This document shows, one piece after another, positions 49,357-60,189 of a stretch of DNA of 64,000 nucleotides. Each line of letters begins with the position of its first letter. Position 1 is the first letter of the stretch. The notes under the pieces were generated by a model. That model saw only the letters and a program-made list of their open reading frames with translations, did no database searches and was not told the DNA's origin. Source of the stretch: Impatiens glandulifera (taxonomy: Eukaryota; Streptophyta; Magnoliopsida; Ericales; Balsaminaceae); NCBI RefSeq assembly GCF_907164915.1, contig NC_061868.1, positions 31,710,439 to 31,774,438 of the forward strand, in the 5' to 3' direction. The position numbers were made by a program, and so were the translations under genes.

Positions 49357-50530
49357 CAAAACCGAAGGTTTATTTGAAAACCTTCGGTTTTTACCCTTCC
49401 CCATACTTAGAAAAAAATCTGATTTTTTTAATGTAAGGTCAAAACCGAAGGTTTATTTGAAAACCTTCGGTTTTTACCCTTCCCCATACTTAGAAAAAAA
49501 TCTGATTTTTTTAATGTAAGGTCAAAACCGAAGGTTTATTTGAAAACCTTCGGTTTTTACCCTTCCCCATACTTAGAAAAAAATCTGATTTTTTTAATGT
49601 AAGGTCAAAACCGAAGGTTTATTTGAAAACCTTCGGTTTTTACACTTCCCCATACTTAGAAAAAAATCTGATTTTTTTAATGTAAGGTCAAAACCGAAGG
49701 TTTATTTGAAAACCTTCGGTTTTTACCCTTCCCTATACTTAGAAAAAAATCTGATTTTTTTAATGTAAGGTCAAAACCGAAGGTTTATTTGAAAACCTTC
49801 GGTTTTTACACTTCCCCATACTTAGAAAAAAATCTTATTTTTTTAATGTAAGGTCAAAACCGAAGGTTTATTTGAAAACCTTCGGTTTTTACACTTCCCC
49901 ATACTTAGAAAAAAATCTGATTTTTTTAATGTAAGGTCAAAACCGAAGGTTTATTTGAAAACCTTCGGTTTTTACCCTTCCCCATACTTAGAAAAAAATC
50001 TGATTTTTTTAATGTAAGGTCAAAACCGAAGGTTTATTTGAAAACCTTCGGTTTTTACCCTTCCCCATACTTAGAAAAAAATCTGATTTTTTTAATGTAA
50101 GGTCAAAACTGAAGGTTTATTGAAAACCTTCGGTTTTTACCCTTCCCCATACTTAGAAAAAAATCTGATTTTTTTAATGTAAGGTCAAAACCGAAGGTTT
50201 ATTTGAAACCTTCGGTTTTTACCCTTCCCCATACTTAGAAAAAAATCTGATTTTTTTAATGTAAGGTCAAAACCGAAGGTTTATTTGAAAACCTTCGGTT
50301 TTTACCCTTCCCCATACTTAGAAAAAAATCTGATTTTTTTAATGTAAGGTCAAAACCGAAGGTTTATTTGAGAACCTTCGGTTTTTACCCTTCCCCATAC
50401 TTAGAAAAAAATCTGATTTTTTTAATGTAAGGTCAAAACCGAAGGTTTATTTGAAAACCTTCGGTTTTTACCCTATGATTTTTTTAATGTAAGGTCAAAA
50501 CCGAAGGTTTTCAAATAAACCTTCGGTTTT
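49357..50530. repeat. 83-bp palindrome-bearing tandem array, about 14 copies
   Basis: The unit starts GTCAAAACCGAAGGTTTATT, continues with the inverted half AAAACCTTCGGTTTTTACCC, then CCCATACTTAGAAAAAAATC and a T run. Repeats begin at about 49358, 49441, 49524, 49607, 49690 and so on at 83-base spacing. A one-base deletion occurs in two late units, and the last is shortened at 50477. The copies differ by only a few bases, so the array was amplified or homogenised recently. Confidence 0.93.
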
Positions 50531-50694
50531 GGCGATGCGGTTTTTTTTTTAAAAAAAAGATTAAAAGTCAACAAAAACATAATTATTTAAATCATATTCA
50601 ACCAAACCAAACAAACATAATAACAATAATTCATAAATATTAAAACATAACTGTCATAAACCCATAATAAATCCATAATAAATCCATAATAAAT

Positions 50695-51000
50695 CTAGAA
50701 ATTAATTATTAGATGGGTGGAAGGAGGGGGTGGTTGATTCAGTCGACTCCTCAACAAGACAAGTTCCTGTTCGAGATTCTCTAATCTCTGAGACATTTCG
50801 GCCCGGTCCGCTTTGATTTCACTGAGCAAACGACCTCTTTCGGCATCCCTTAGTCGGATTTGTTCCATTTCCAGCGTCATCTTTCTGACCTCTTCCTCAC
50901 GTGCCGCAATTTCTGATTGTGTTATCAGATTCTGGTAACACGGATGCAGTTTCTCCGGTGTACGCCGAAGTCTCTTCCATGTCGAATCATCACCCATATC
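50695..51000 (-). CDS. Mini TNPA-like protein (N-terminal module joined to coiled coil)
   Basis: An uninterrupted 100-residue frame starts at ATG 50995-50997. Residues 6-30 (TWKRLRRTPEKLHPCYQNL and following) match the first exon of the TNPA-like gene (TWKSMRKTPKKLDKSYQNL). The remainder is a charged coiled coil (EEEVRKMTLEMEQIRLRDAE) ending in a Pro run, as in the last TNPA exon. The acidic region and the whole conserved Transposase_24 core are absent. A spliced leader is likely: a GC-rich exon near 51250-51163 with donor CTTCAG/GTAATT, and acceptor TGCATTTAG just before the ATG. A TATA box lies at 51270-51280. It could bind or titrate TNPA through the coiled coil; this function is inference. 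Confidence 0.7.
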   Translation of the reverse strand, partial: DMGDDSTWKRLRRTPEKLHPCYQNLITQSEIAAREEEVRKMTLEMEQIRLRDAERGRLLSEIKADRAEMSQRLENLEQELVLLRSRLNQPPPPSTHLIINF

Positions 51001-51162
51001 CTAAATGCATTTCAGATATATGTATATATATATATATATTAATCAAACAAAATAACGTAAACTAACATAAATCTAGATCTATAATATATATATATATATA
51101 TAAACTTAAGAAATCTAAATCTTACAATAAACAAAACAAAAAAACCAAATCAAACAAATTAC

Positions 51163-51281
51163 CTGAAGAGAGGAGAAGAACCCGCGGCTTGGAGGAGGCA
51201 GGCGGCGGCGGAGGCGGAAGAGAGAGAAAGGAGAGAAGCGGAATGAAAAAGAGAAGGGTTAGGGTTTGTATTTATAGAGGT
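51163..51281 (-). promoter_or_regulatory. TATA box and leader exon of the mini TNPA-like gene
   Basis: On the minus strand CTATAAATACAAACCCTAACC (51281-51262; TATA core 51270-51278) is followed after about 30 bases by a pyrimidine-rich, then GC-rich leader ending in CTTCAG before GTAATT (exon end 51163). Composition matches the leader of the transposase gene at 47.9-48.1 kb. Confidence 0.6.
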
Positions 51282-51284
51282 TGA

Positions 51285-51720
51285 GGCCGAAGGTTTTATA
51301 AATCTTTCGGTTTTGATATTGGTCAAAACCGAGGGTTTATTAAAAAACCTTCGGAAATAAACATTTCAAAATTTAGAATTTTTTTTTAATGAGCAAAACC
51401 GAAGGTTCTTTGTAAAACTTTCGGAAATGAAATTTTCAAAAAATGCAAAACCGAATGTTCTTTGAATAACCTTCGTAATTAAAAAACCAAGGGATTTCAA
51501 AACCGAAGGTTTTGACAAAAACCTTCGCAATTAACCCACATCCAATTTTTGGGTTTTTTGGGAAGGTTAAAACCGAAAGTTCTACAAAGAACTTTCGGTA
51601 ATAATGAATAAACCCGAAGGTTTTACACCCCACTCGGAATCCATTTTCAATCCCGAAGGATTTGTTCCTCTCGGGAGTATTTAGGAGAGGTTTACAAAAC
51701 CTTCGGGAAAAACCGTCGCT
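51285..51720. repeat. Outer 5' subterminal dyad repeats of the CACTA element
   Basis: Further copies of AAAACCGAAGGTT and its inverse, as on the other side of the mini gene. The outermost carries the terminal AGCGACGG-like motif next to the terminal inverted repeat. Confidence 0.8.
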
Positions 51721-51742
51721 AAAGGTCCTTTTTTTACTAGTG

Positions 51743-52980
51743 TAAGTTGTTTGACCTCATTCGATTTTTTTGGAGATATAATCAAAAGGGACGGCGCTTC
51801 AGCTACTTGTCGTTTTTCTTCATAAATGCTTATTTGCTGGTGTAGGTGGTCCATTGTCTCTTTCCCGAAATCGCTCATTCGTTTCCTGATCTATTCTCAT
51901 CATTTTATCCCAAAATTTATAATGGGATGATCTAAATAGACAAGGAAAACTTGTTTTGGTATAACCAAATTCAGGTATCCATTTCCAAATCCAGGGAATG
52001 GAAAATTCAGTGAAAAATAAACATGAAGTTATTCCATCAATATATAAATTAGCTTCTTGTTTTTTCAGAAGCTGAGGGGATACCTCGCTCCATTTATCAA
52101 ATAGGACATTGATTTCTTCTAGTAAAACTTTTGGGCTAGGACCTAAATAGTAAAACCAGTTTATGAACCAGTGGGGGATGTCTCCTCTATAGACATTCGC
52201 ACATACCTTGATGAACCAGGAATGTTTATATTTATTATTCTCATAATTTAGTGCCTTAGTGAAGGCATCACAATAATCCCAATAATTAAATTTGATTTTC
52301 GTTGTTTTATTAAACGACAATTCTCTTTCTTTCATTGGGGATATTTCCCAATCTTCTAAGGAAATTGTCTTTTTTATTATCATTTTGCTGAAATTATAAA
52401 TTTCTTTATTTGCGCCAGAGAAATGTGATATTTCACATGATCCACTTTGAATAAGTATTTGTTCGTAAAATATTCGGGACTTATAAGTCCTCGATGGTGT
52501 GGATGTATTATCCAAATACCTTTGCATTATTGTCCATGGCTCACTTTTCCATTTGAGGACTTTTTCTTCTAGGAGAAATATAATTTCTTTATATTCATTT
52601 CTCATAAATCTAATATTATTAGATTCTGATTCTTCATCTCCCAGTATTCTGGCGTATATTGGATTGTCCTTTTGACTTTCCGTACTTTGGGAGAGATACA
52701 TTGCTACCAGATTTTGTTTACCATACTGAGATATGATCTCTGGTGTTCTGCCCCGTACTCTTCCTCTATTAGAGAAAGATTCATAATCCCTTTCGCTTAT
52801 TTTCTGTAAATTTAAAAATTCACGGATCAAGAAATCAGGAAGATTATTATCTATCCATTTTTTGTATGTTATTTCAAAATCAAATGGGGCTAAATGAGCT
52901 TGCCATCTGGCGAACATTTGTTTTGATACATCATGTTTAAAGTCTTTTTGGAACATGAATTTAATTGCATTGCAGTCTGT
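51743..52980 (-). pseudogene. Caulimovirid-like polyprotein, C-terminal region after RNase H
   Basis: A long uninterrupted frame of 378 codons (52956-51820) begins with the end of RNase H (FARWQAHLAPFDFEITYKK) and LPDFLIREFLNLQ. It then continues into a region of more than 250 residues that includes IPHWFINWFYYLGPSPKVLL, PWIWKWIPEFGY and a final Glu/Arg-rich stretch. I recall this C-terminal region only from plant genomic polyproteins of the same type; its function is unknown to me. The frame is cut at 51743 by the CACTA insertion and resumes at 40416. The first ATG used here is internal; the protein was part of a larger polyprotein that is broken upstream. Confidence 0.65.
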
Positions 52981-54700
52981 TCGTATAATAAATTTTTGAT
53001 TATATAAATCATCTTGGAATTTTAAAACACATTTGACTATGGCAAGAATTTCTTTGGCGATTGTCGCATAATTTTTTTTAGAATTGTTCCATTTTCCCGA
53101 ATGGAATCTGACAAGATAGACTTGTTTTGTTTTTGGATCTAATTGAGTTAATATTCCTCCAAATTCTATGTCAGAAGCGTCAGTCTAAATTACCTTTTCC
53201 CAATTTGGGTTACTTATCATTAGACAAGGAAGTACTTTTACTTTATTTTTAATTCTTTTAATAGCATCTGTATGATGGTTTGACTATGGCTTTGGATTTT
53301 TCTTCAGCCTTTTATATAAGATTGATGTATCTTCTATTAGATTTTTATAGTATTGAGCCACATAATTGAGGCTGCCTAAAAATCTTTGTAACTGTGTTTT
53401 ATCAGTGATTGTATTATGTTTATATTAATAGGAGTAATATTTCTCTTTTCAATGATATGACCTAAAAACCTTATTCTTGTTTTGAAAAGATCCATTTTTG
53501 GTTTAGAAAATACTAATCCATTTTGAGTTATTATTGTTTTGAACATATTTAAATGTTTAAAATGGGTTTCAATTGTTTTTGAATAGACTAATATATCATC
53601 AATGTAGACAATTATAAATGTGCTATAAGGATTGAAGATATTATTCATAATTTTTTGAAATTCGGATGGAGCATTTTTTAATCAAATGGAATCACATTCC
53701 ATTCATAATGTCCTATAGGGACATTGAATGCTGTTTTATATCTGTCAGATTTTTCAATTTGAATTTTCCAATATCTTGATTTCAAGTCAAACTTTGAGAA
53801 TATTAAACTATCATATAGCCTATCTAATAGATCATTTTTATTAGGAATTGGATGTCTAATCCATTTTAATACATTGTTGAGGGGTTTGTAGTTTATTACT
53901 AACCTTGGTACGCCTCTTTCGATTTCTAAATGTTTGTTTACATAGAAAACCGTACATGACTAGGGTGATTGTGATGGACTTATTAATCCCTTCTGTAATA
54001 GCGCATCTATCTCCTTTTTGCATAATTCTAGATATTCTAAATTCATTTGGCAGGGTCTTGCCTTTGTAGGAATATTCATAGGGTAGTGAAACTATATATT
54101 TATTTCTATCCCAGAATGCATTAGGATGTTCATTACAAATATCTATTGAAAGTTGGTCTTTTAGTAGAGTTATTTTTTCTTGTAATTTAGGATTTTCTAG
54201 TTGTTCATCTATTATCATAAGACTTATTTCTTGTTTTAGAAAATATATTTGGTCTTGTTTTGTTTTGATATTATCATATATATTATGTAACATTTTATAA
54301 GTGGCTCCACAATAAATTCTAGAAAAATATCATGTTTCTGAAAAATTTCTGTAATACCTTTATTATCAATCATCTTTATCGGGTAGATGGTGTTTAAAAG
54401 TGGGGTACCAAGTATTACCTGATTTGATATATCTTTAGCAAGTATAAAACTTTGAGGAATGCACTTATTATCAGTACATATAGGCTTTTGGAAGCTTATA
54501 TTGGATTTGGAGTTTATCTCCACCTGCATGCCACAGGGTATGACTTGTTTTATGAAAATACCTAGTGGGGATTAGTCCTTCTTGAATAACATTTAAATCT
54601 GCCCTGCTATCAACAAGGGCAGTAAATGACCTTGTATAATGATTATCTATTAGGAGAGATATTCTTATGTTCTATTTTTGGGATTTAACCATTTCTATTG
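52981..54700 (-). pseudogene. Caulimovirid-like protease, reverse transcriptase and RNase H relic
   Basis: From right to left: an aspartic protease remnant near 54600-54640 (LVDSRAD where D-[ST]-G-A is expected) with VILGTPLL near 54405-54430; the start of reverse transcriptase near 53860-54060; the catalytic YIDDIL at about 53590-53610, followed by RIRFLGHIIE; and RNase H at 52990-53190 with DASDIEFGGIL, ATIAKEILAIV and IRTDC. Frames change several times and stops occur between blocks, so it is an inactive endogenous copy. The domain order and wording of motifs fit endogenous pararetroviruses or closely related plant Ty3-type elements; absence of an integrase favours the former. Confidence 0.7.
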
Positions 54701-54713
54701 TGGATAAAGAATT

Positions 54714-56400
54714 TTATGAGAAGATATTTTCTTCAATTTCTGTTTTGTTGTCATTATATTGATTATTTTCGTGAGGTTTATCCTCAAGCTTAGTTATCCT
54801 GGATTCTTGTATAATATTCTTCTTTTTTAATATCTTAATTTCTTCTTTTAAATTATTAATTTCTTTGTAAAGATTTGTGAGAGTTGTATTCTCTTCTTTG
54901 TGTTGAATCTTGTGTCTAAGTTGATTCATTACTTCACTCATAGTGTAAGATTTATTATGATTATTATAATTTAATCTCTTTTCTTCTGCCTCTTCTTCTT
55001 TAGAATTAAACTGATTTATGATCTGCATTCTTAATTCTGGGTCTTTAATGACTTTTAATAATTCAAAAGCATGATATGATGTTAAAACATTAACTTTCAT
55101 ATCTGAAAATTGAAATATAATTCTATATAATTCTGATTTGTCAATATTTTGATCTAGGTTATTTGTTTCTTTTTTAGGGCAATTTAATCCTGACCGGAAA
55201 GGCTCGCATTTGGAGTCTTCTGAGCTTAATTCAGAAATGTTTTCATTATCTAGATCATCTATTTCAGAATCAATAATTATTGAATATGAATCAGATTCTT
55301 CAGATTCTGAGTTTTGTAAGGTTTAAATTATTAATCTTTTTGTGTCTTCTGGGATTTCAAGTTTATTAATTTTTTCATTGCCCAACAGTGTGTCTAAATT
55401 TTCCACAGTTGTGGCATTTCTTATTATTTTTGAAATATTTTGACTTGTGTTTAGACTTTTCTTTTCTCCTCTCATTTTTTATGTCTGAGTATTTTTGGGA
55501 TGGTTTTCTATATTTGTGAAACTTATTATATTACACTCTTTTCTCTTTTCTAGATGTCGAACTATCTATACCAAATTGTTGGCAGAATTGACATAATTGT
55601 TGTCTTTCACTTTGACTCTGTCTTTTAATTTGTTGGTTTAACCTTATTTCATTACATAAGGCTAGCCCTTCTTGTATACAAGTATCTATTAATACACCAT
55701 ATGTATAAGTTTCATATGGTATCATTGAATGACTCTTTTTGAGGTTCCGTCTAACTCTTTCAGCAAATAGGCTAGGAAGGCCGTCAATAAATTTTGATTT
55801 CCAATGTACATTATTACATTCTGGGAGTTCCAAAACTCTACTTAGAAAGGTATCTTTATACCATCTAAAATCTGAAAGTGTCTTACACCTTAGATTTTGT
55901 AATAATGTTCTAATCGTATCACTATTATCACTGAACCTTCCCGTGAAGTGCTCAATGATGTTAATCGCTGGTGTATAAACTGCATGTTCAGTTAGACTAT
56001 TGTTTTCTTGTTTTACAATGTTAAGAATAGAATCTCTATTTTCTTGGGAAAAATAATTATCCCACCAACCTTTTAATTGTCTAGTAAATCCAGCAACAAT
56101 CATTGTTGCTATTGTTTTATCACTATTTTTACAAAGTGTTGAGTACATTAACATTCTATGTACTGTATTATAAATTTGTTTGTTTGAATATCCATCAATA
56201 TTCTATTCATGTATTTTGTTTCCTGAATAACTAATATCAATTGTATCTGTGTATTCTTCATGTAAAACATCCATTGGTGTTGGTCTATTATAGTAAAATT
56301 TACTCTGTATAGGCTTATCAACCCATTTATTAATTTTATTAATCTGGTCTCTGTTTTCCTTGTCTAAGGTCTTAATACTTAGCCTGCTAAATCTAGTTTC
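54714..56400 (-). pseudogene. Caulimovirid-like capsid region relic
   Basis: From right to left: a short stretch with YYNRPTPMDVLHEEY (56270-56315); the capsid-like core with IVAGFTRQLKGWWDNYF (56050-56105), then LRCKTLSDFRWYKDTF (55860-55905) and FIDGLPSLFAERV (55755-55795); a zinc-knuckle remnant CHNCGKFRHTVGQ near 55385-55420; an acidic Ser/Glu/Asp stretch near 55240-55330; and a coiled coil at 54714-55100. A TAG replaces a Trp codon near 56200, and frames are broken elsewhere. No movement-protein region is recognisable upstream; the sequence switches to a LINE at about 56400. Confidence 0.7.
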
Positions 56401-59400
56401 CTTAATACACATTTCATAACATGCACCAATAGTTTTCGGCATAACCCAATGAATACGAGTAATACTCCAAAGAAGACTCCAAATATTAGCGACACCCTTA
56501 CAATGTAAAATGAGATGATGGACCGTCTCCACATCTTTAAGACACATACGACATCAACTGACTAAGATAAGACCCTTGCACATATATCTATCATCAGTTA
56601 GAATACCACTGTGGATCGCACTCCACCTGGAAAAAAAATCTTAGTGGGAATCTTAGACTCCCATAATTTCTCCCAGCATAACTCAGTTGGAACGACTCTA
56701 TTGAATAGATAATAACAATGTTCCACGACAAACTTGTATAAATTTCTCCATCGTATTGTATCTTGGTTCAATGGAGACACTCCTTTGTTGGCTACTAATG
56801 ATAACAATCTATCATGAGAAGAACTTTCCTACAATGATAACCTCATTATATATCTGATACGATGTGCAAACCCTTGAGAGTAATGGTTGTACATATCTTT
56901 GATTGTGGCTTATCTACAAATAGTAATAGATTCCAACACGAGGAAGAGAACAACAAAATTCTTACCCTACACCATGCATCCTCCCAAAAATGGATAGATA
57001 AATTGTCAACCATGATAAATAAAGAATATTCACGGCAACTTTTCCACATGATTGATATACTACTCCATATGCAACATCCCACGGGACAATTGGATATTTT
57101 TGTAAACCAACTAGACCAATCTAACTCATATTTGCTTCTGATTATATTTACCCATAGACTTCCCTTTTCGAACCAAAACTTGCACATCACTTTGATAATA
57201 AGGCCCTATTAAAAGCACAAAAGTCACGAAACTTAAACCTCTTTGGGAATTTTTACTTTGTCCTAACTAACAACATGTGAAAATTAAGACTCAGAAGACC
57301 TTCATAAAAATTTACACATCAACCTCTCTATTTTTACTTCCACGCTTTTATGAATCACAAATAATGACATCATGTAGGTAGGCATAGATTCTAACGCGCT
57401 CTAGATGAGGACCATACGACCTCCCTTAAAGATCAACTTGCTTTTTTCTAAATAGAGAGTTTATTTTCCATCTTAGAGATAATCGGTTCTCAAGAGACTT
57501 TAGATCGAGCCTTTGAACTTAGTGGAAGACAAAGATACGTGGCGGAAAACATCCAATGTCAAATTCTAAAATACTCGCCAAAGGAGATCATCTCCTAACC
57601 GACACAGAATTAGAGGAGAAATTTTTAGATTTTCCAAGATTAAAATGAAGTCCCAAAAAAACGCCAAATAACCACAAATATCACGAAGTGCTTGAAATTT
57701 CTACAGGAAGCCTGAATCATACATAGCATATCCTCAACAAACAACAAGTGAGAAATAGAAAATGGAGCTCTCCTTGATCTGCAATTAACCCCATGTATAA
57801 GTCCGTTATTTTTAGCGAAGATCATCATCCTAGAAAGAGCTTCCATGATAATGACAAACAAAAAGGGGACAATGGGTCACCATACCTAATCCCCTTCGAA
57901 CTCTCAAAATATCCTTGAGAACTATCATTCACAATAACATAAAATTTAGCCGTGGAAATGCAAAATTTTATCCACCATATCTACTTCTCTCCCATTCCCA
58001 TCCTATCCATGACATCGAAGAGAAAGCCCCAATTAATATGATCGTAAGCTTTTTTAATATCAAGTTTGACGAAAACGCATATCAATGCACTCATTGACAA
58101 TCAACGTCGCATCAAAGATTTGACGCCCTTTAATAAACGTCATTTGGTTAACAAATATAATTGATTCTAACACCACACGCAATCTGCTTGCCAAACATTT
58201 TGAAATAATATTGTAAAAAGATGTGACTAAACTAATAGGCCTAAAATTTTTTAGGCCTATAGTTCCTGAAGCCTTGCGAATGAGAACAATCAAGGTAGAA
58301 TTCCAACTTTTGTCGAAAGAGGAGAAATGATAAAAGTGTTCAATTGCCGACATAACATCCCCCTTAAGGAAGGTCCACGCCTTTTTGAAGAAAGCCAAAG
58401 TGAAATCATTGATACCCGAAGCCTTGTCACTACCGCACATATTAATACCATGTTCCACCTCTTACACCGTAAAACGTGTCTCAAGAATACACTTCTACTC
58501 ATAACTAATAGCCACAAAATTTATGTCGTCTAACTTTAGCATGTCAATAAACGATTTGAGAAATAGATTCTTATAAAACTGGATAATGTTTGCAGAAATA
58601 GCTAGCTCACTCTCATGAGTAACTCCAAGAACCAAGATAGAATTAATCGCATTATTTCTAATCCGAACATTCAAAACACTATTAAAGAACTTTGTATTCT
58701 TATCACCATATCTTAACCAGGTAGCCCTACTACGCTAACGAGCTCTAATTTTCTCTTTCTTGCATAGAGTTAGCATAGAGTTAGCAACTCACTAATCAAA
58801 TAAATTCGAGAGATAATCTCATAATACGACAACTCTCTCACCTCTTCAGCCCCATCAATATCTTTGAACTTATAGCATAAAGTATCGACCTTATATCGAA
58901 AATAATCATGGTCCCCTACAAACCAAATTTTAAGCAGCTTTTGAAGATCTCTAAATTTAACAAAAATTTTGGAAGAATGTGACTCACATATCACTTGGTT
59001 CTCCCACTAAGTTTGCACCCTCGGAAGGAAATCTGGTCTAATCAATCATTTATTCTCGAACCTAAATGGATGACACACCCTCAAAACCAACTTACGCTCA
59101 ATCAAGATTGGTCGATGATCGGAGCAGCTCCATGGAAGAACTTTCTAGAAGACATTAACTACCCACGAAAAATTGAATCGCTTACAGGAAACCTGTCTAA
59201 ACGAGACTGAACGAGTCCACCGTGACTGTCTCCTCTCCTACAAGTATATTGACATCCTTCTAATGGTAAATCAAAAAGTTCGAGATTCTCAATGGTTTCA
59301 AAAAACTCACGCATACCGCTCGTGAGTCTTCTCGCACATTTTCTTTCAGAAGGGGGTCTAACCTAATTCATGTCACTCGCGACACAATAGGAGGATCACA

Positions 59401-59782
59401 TAAACTAACAACACTAGCCAACTCAGAGAAAAACTCCATCTTTAATTGAGGAAGGACATGCCCATAAACAGTCGAGATAACCAACCTAAAATTATCCCCA
59501 CGATTTTTGAATTGAACGCTCACAGAAAATCTTCCAATACTAACATCCATTTTTTTCGAATATGTCATCATTCCATGCTACTAAAATCCCACACGAGGCT
59601 CCCACAAAATCAAGAGTTTTCCAACCACAAAGCCGCCAATTACAAATATCCCTAACAACACATTAATCCATACGTTGTATCTTCGTCTCGCTGAAACAAT
59701 AAATACCACAATTAAGAGTACCCAATAGAGACTTAAATATCATACACTTATTAGTATCATTGATCCATAGACGTTCCACTCA
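56400..59782 (-). pseudogene. LINE (non-LTR) ORF2 relic
   Basis: Read from the right: an apurinic-type endonuclease begins near 59782, with CFSETKI near 59680 (catalytic Glu) and FRLVISTVYG near 59450-59490. Reverse transcriptase follows, with GINDFTLAFFKKAW (58370-58420), LKNFRPISLVTSFYNIISK (58200-58255) and [16 protein letters not shown] (58085-58135). The active-site region near 57730 reads LLFVED instead of FADD. A C-terminal region has KGSLWVNIIRSKY (57130-57170) and the zinc-finger-like zf-RVT block CLKDVETVHHLILHC near 56500-56545. Many stops and frameshifts. No ORF1 is visible and no poly(A) tail occurs at the 3' end, which passes directly into caulimovirid-like sequence. Confidence 0.85.
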
Positions 59783-60060
59783 ATAATCTTTCTAATCATT
59801 AGGTAAACTAATTATAGTATATCTTACCAGCTTTGAAACTCGTTTCTCAGTCTTTAATTTCTATTTATAACAGTTAGTCACTGTTGTTTGTATTTTAATT
59901 TATAGAAAGAAACCAACTAAATTGAGTTTATTTGCTAATAAAAATAATTATTGAAAATTAATCTTAATTTCGAAAAAACTCCCTAGTCAATGAATGGGAT
60001 TCTTTCTTTCCATGTTTCCTTTATTCAACCTTTATGTATGGTCTGTTCTTTTTCATTATG
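59783..60060. other. Short AT-rich spacer upstream of the phosphatase gene
   Basis: No gene or repeat recognised. It separates the LINE from the phosphatase promoter. Confidence 0.4.
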
Positions 60061-60066
60061 GCAGCC

Positions 60067-60127
<61 letters not shown>
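60067..60127. repeat. (TTA)n microsatellite, about 20 units
   Basis: An uninterrupted trinucleotide run followed directly by a (CT)n run (60130-60142). It lies about 35 bases upstream of the predicted TATA box. Confidence 0.97.
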
Positions 60128-60159
60128 GACTCTCTCTCTCTCTATAATGAAATGTGAAG

Positions 60160-60168
60160 TATAAATAG
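60160..60168 (+). promoter_or_regulatory. Predicted TATA box of the phosphatase gene
   Basis: TATAAATAG in a suitable position, with a pyrimidine-rich leader (TTCC and CTCTCT tracts) beginning about 25-35 bases downstream. It implies a transcript start near 60190-60200 and a leader of over 400 bases in mature RNA. Confidence 0.6.
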
Positions 60169-60189
60169 AGAAGAGGCTTCCCTTTTTCC

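Larger units (their letters stand above)
40417..51742 (-). mobile_element. Structurally complete CACTA (En/Spm) element, 11.3 kb
   Basis: The left end CACTGGTGAAAAAGGGGTC (40417) and right end, read on the minus strand, CACTAGTAAAAAAAGGACC (from 51742) are matching terminal inverted repeats. TAA flanks both sides as the 3-bp target duplication. On the minus strand the order is: 5' end, subterminal repeats, a mini TNPA-like gene, an 83-bp tandem array, untranslated leader exons, TNP2-type transposase, TNPA-like gene, 3' subterminal repeats. It is inserted in caulimovirid-like coding sequence. The transposase has two TGA stops, so self-mobility is doubtful, but TNPA and the termini look intact. 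Confidence 0.93.

Noticed and set aside
49357..50530. Regularly spaced repeats that superficially resemble a CRISPR array
   Set aside because: The whole 83-bp unit is repeated, including the part between palindromes, so there are no unique spacers. The setting is a plant CACTA element.
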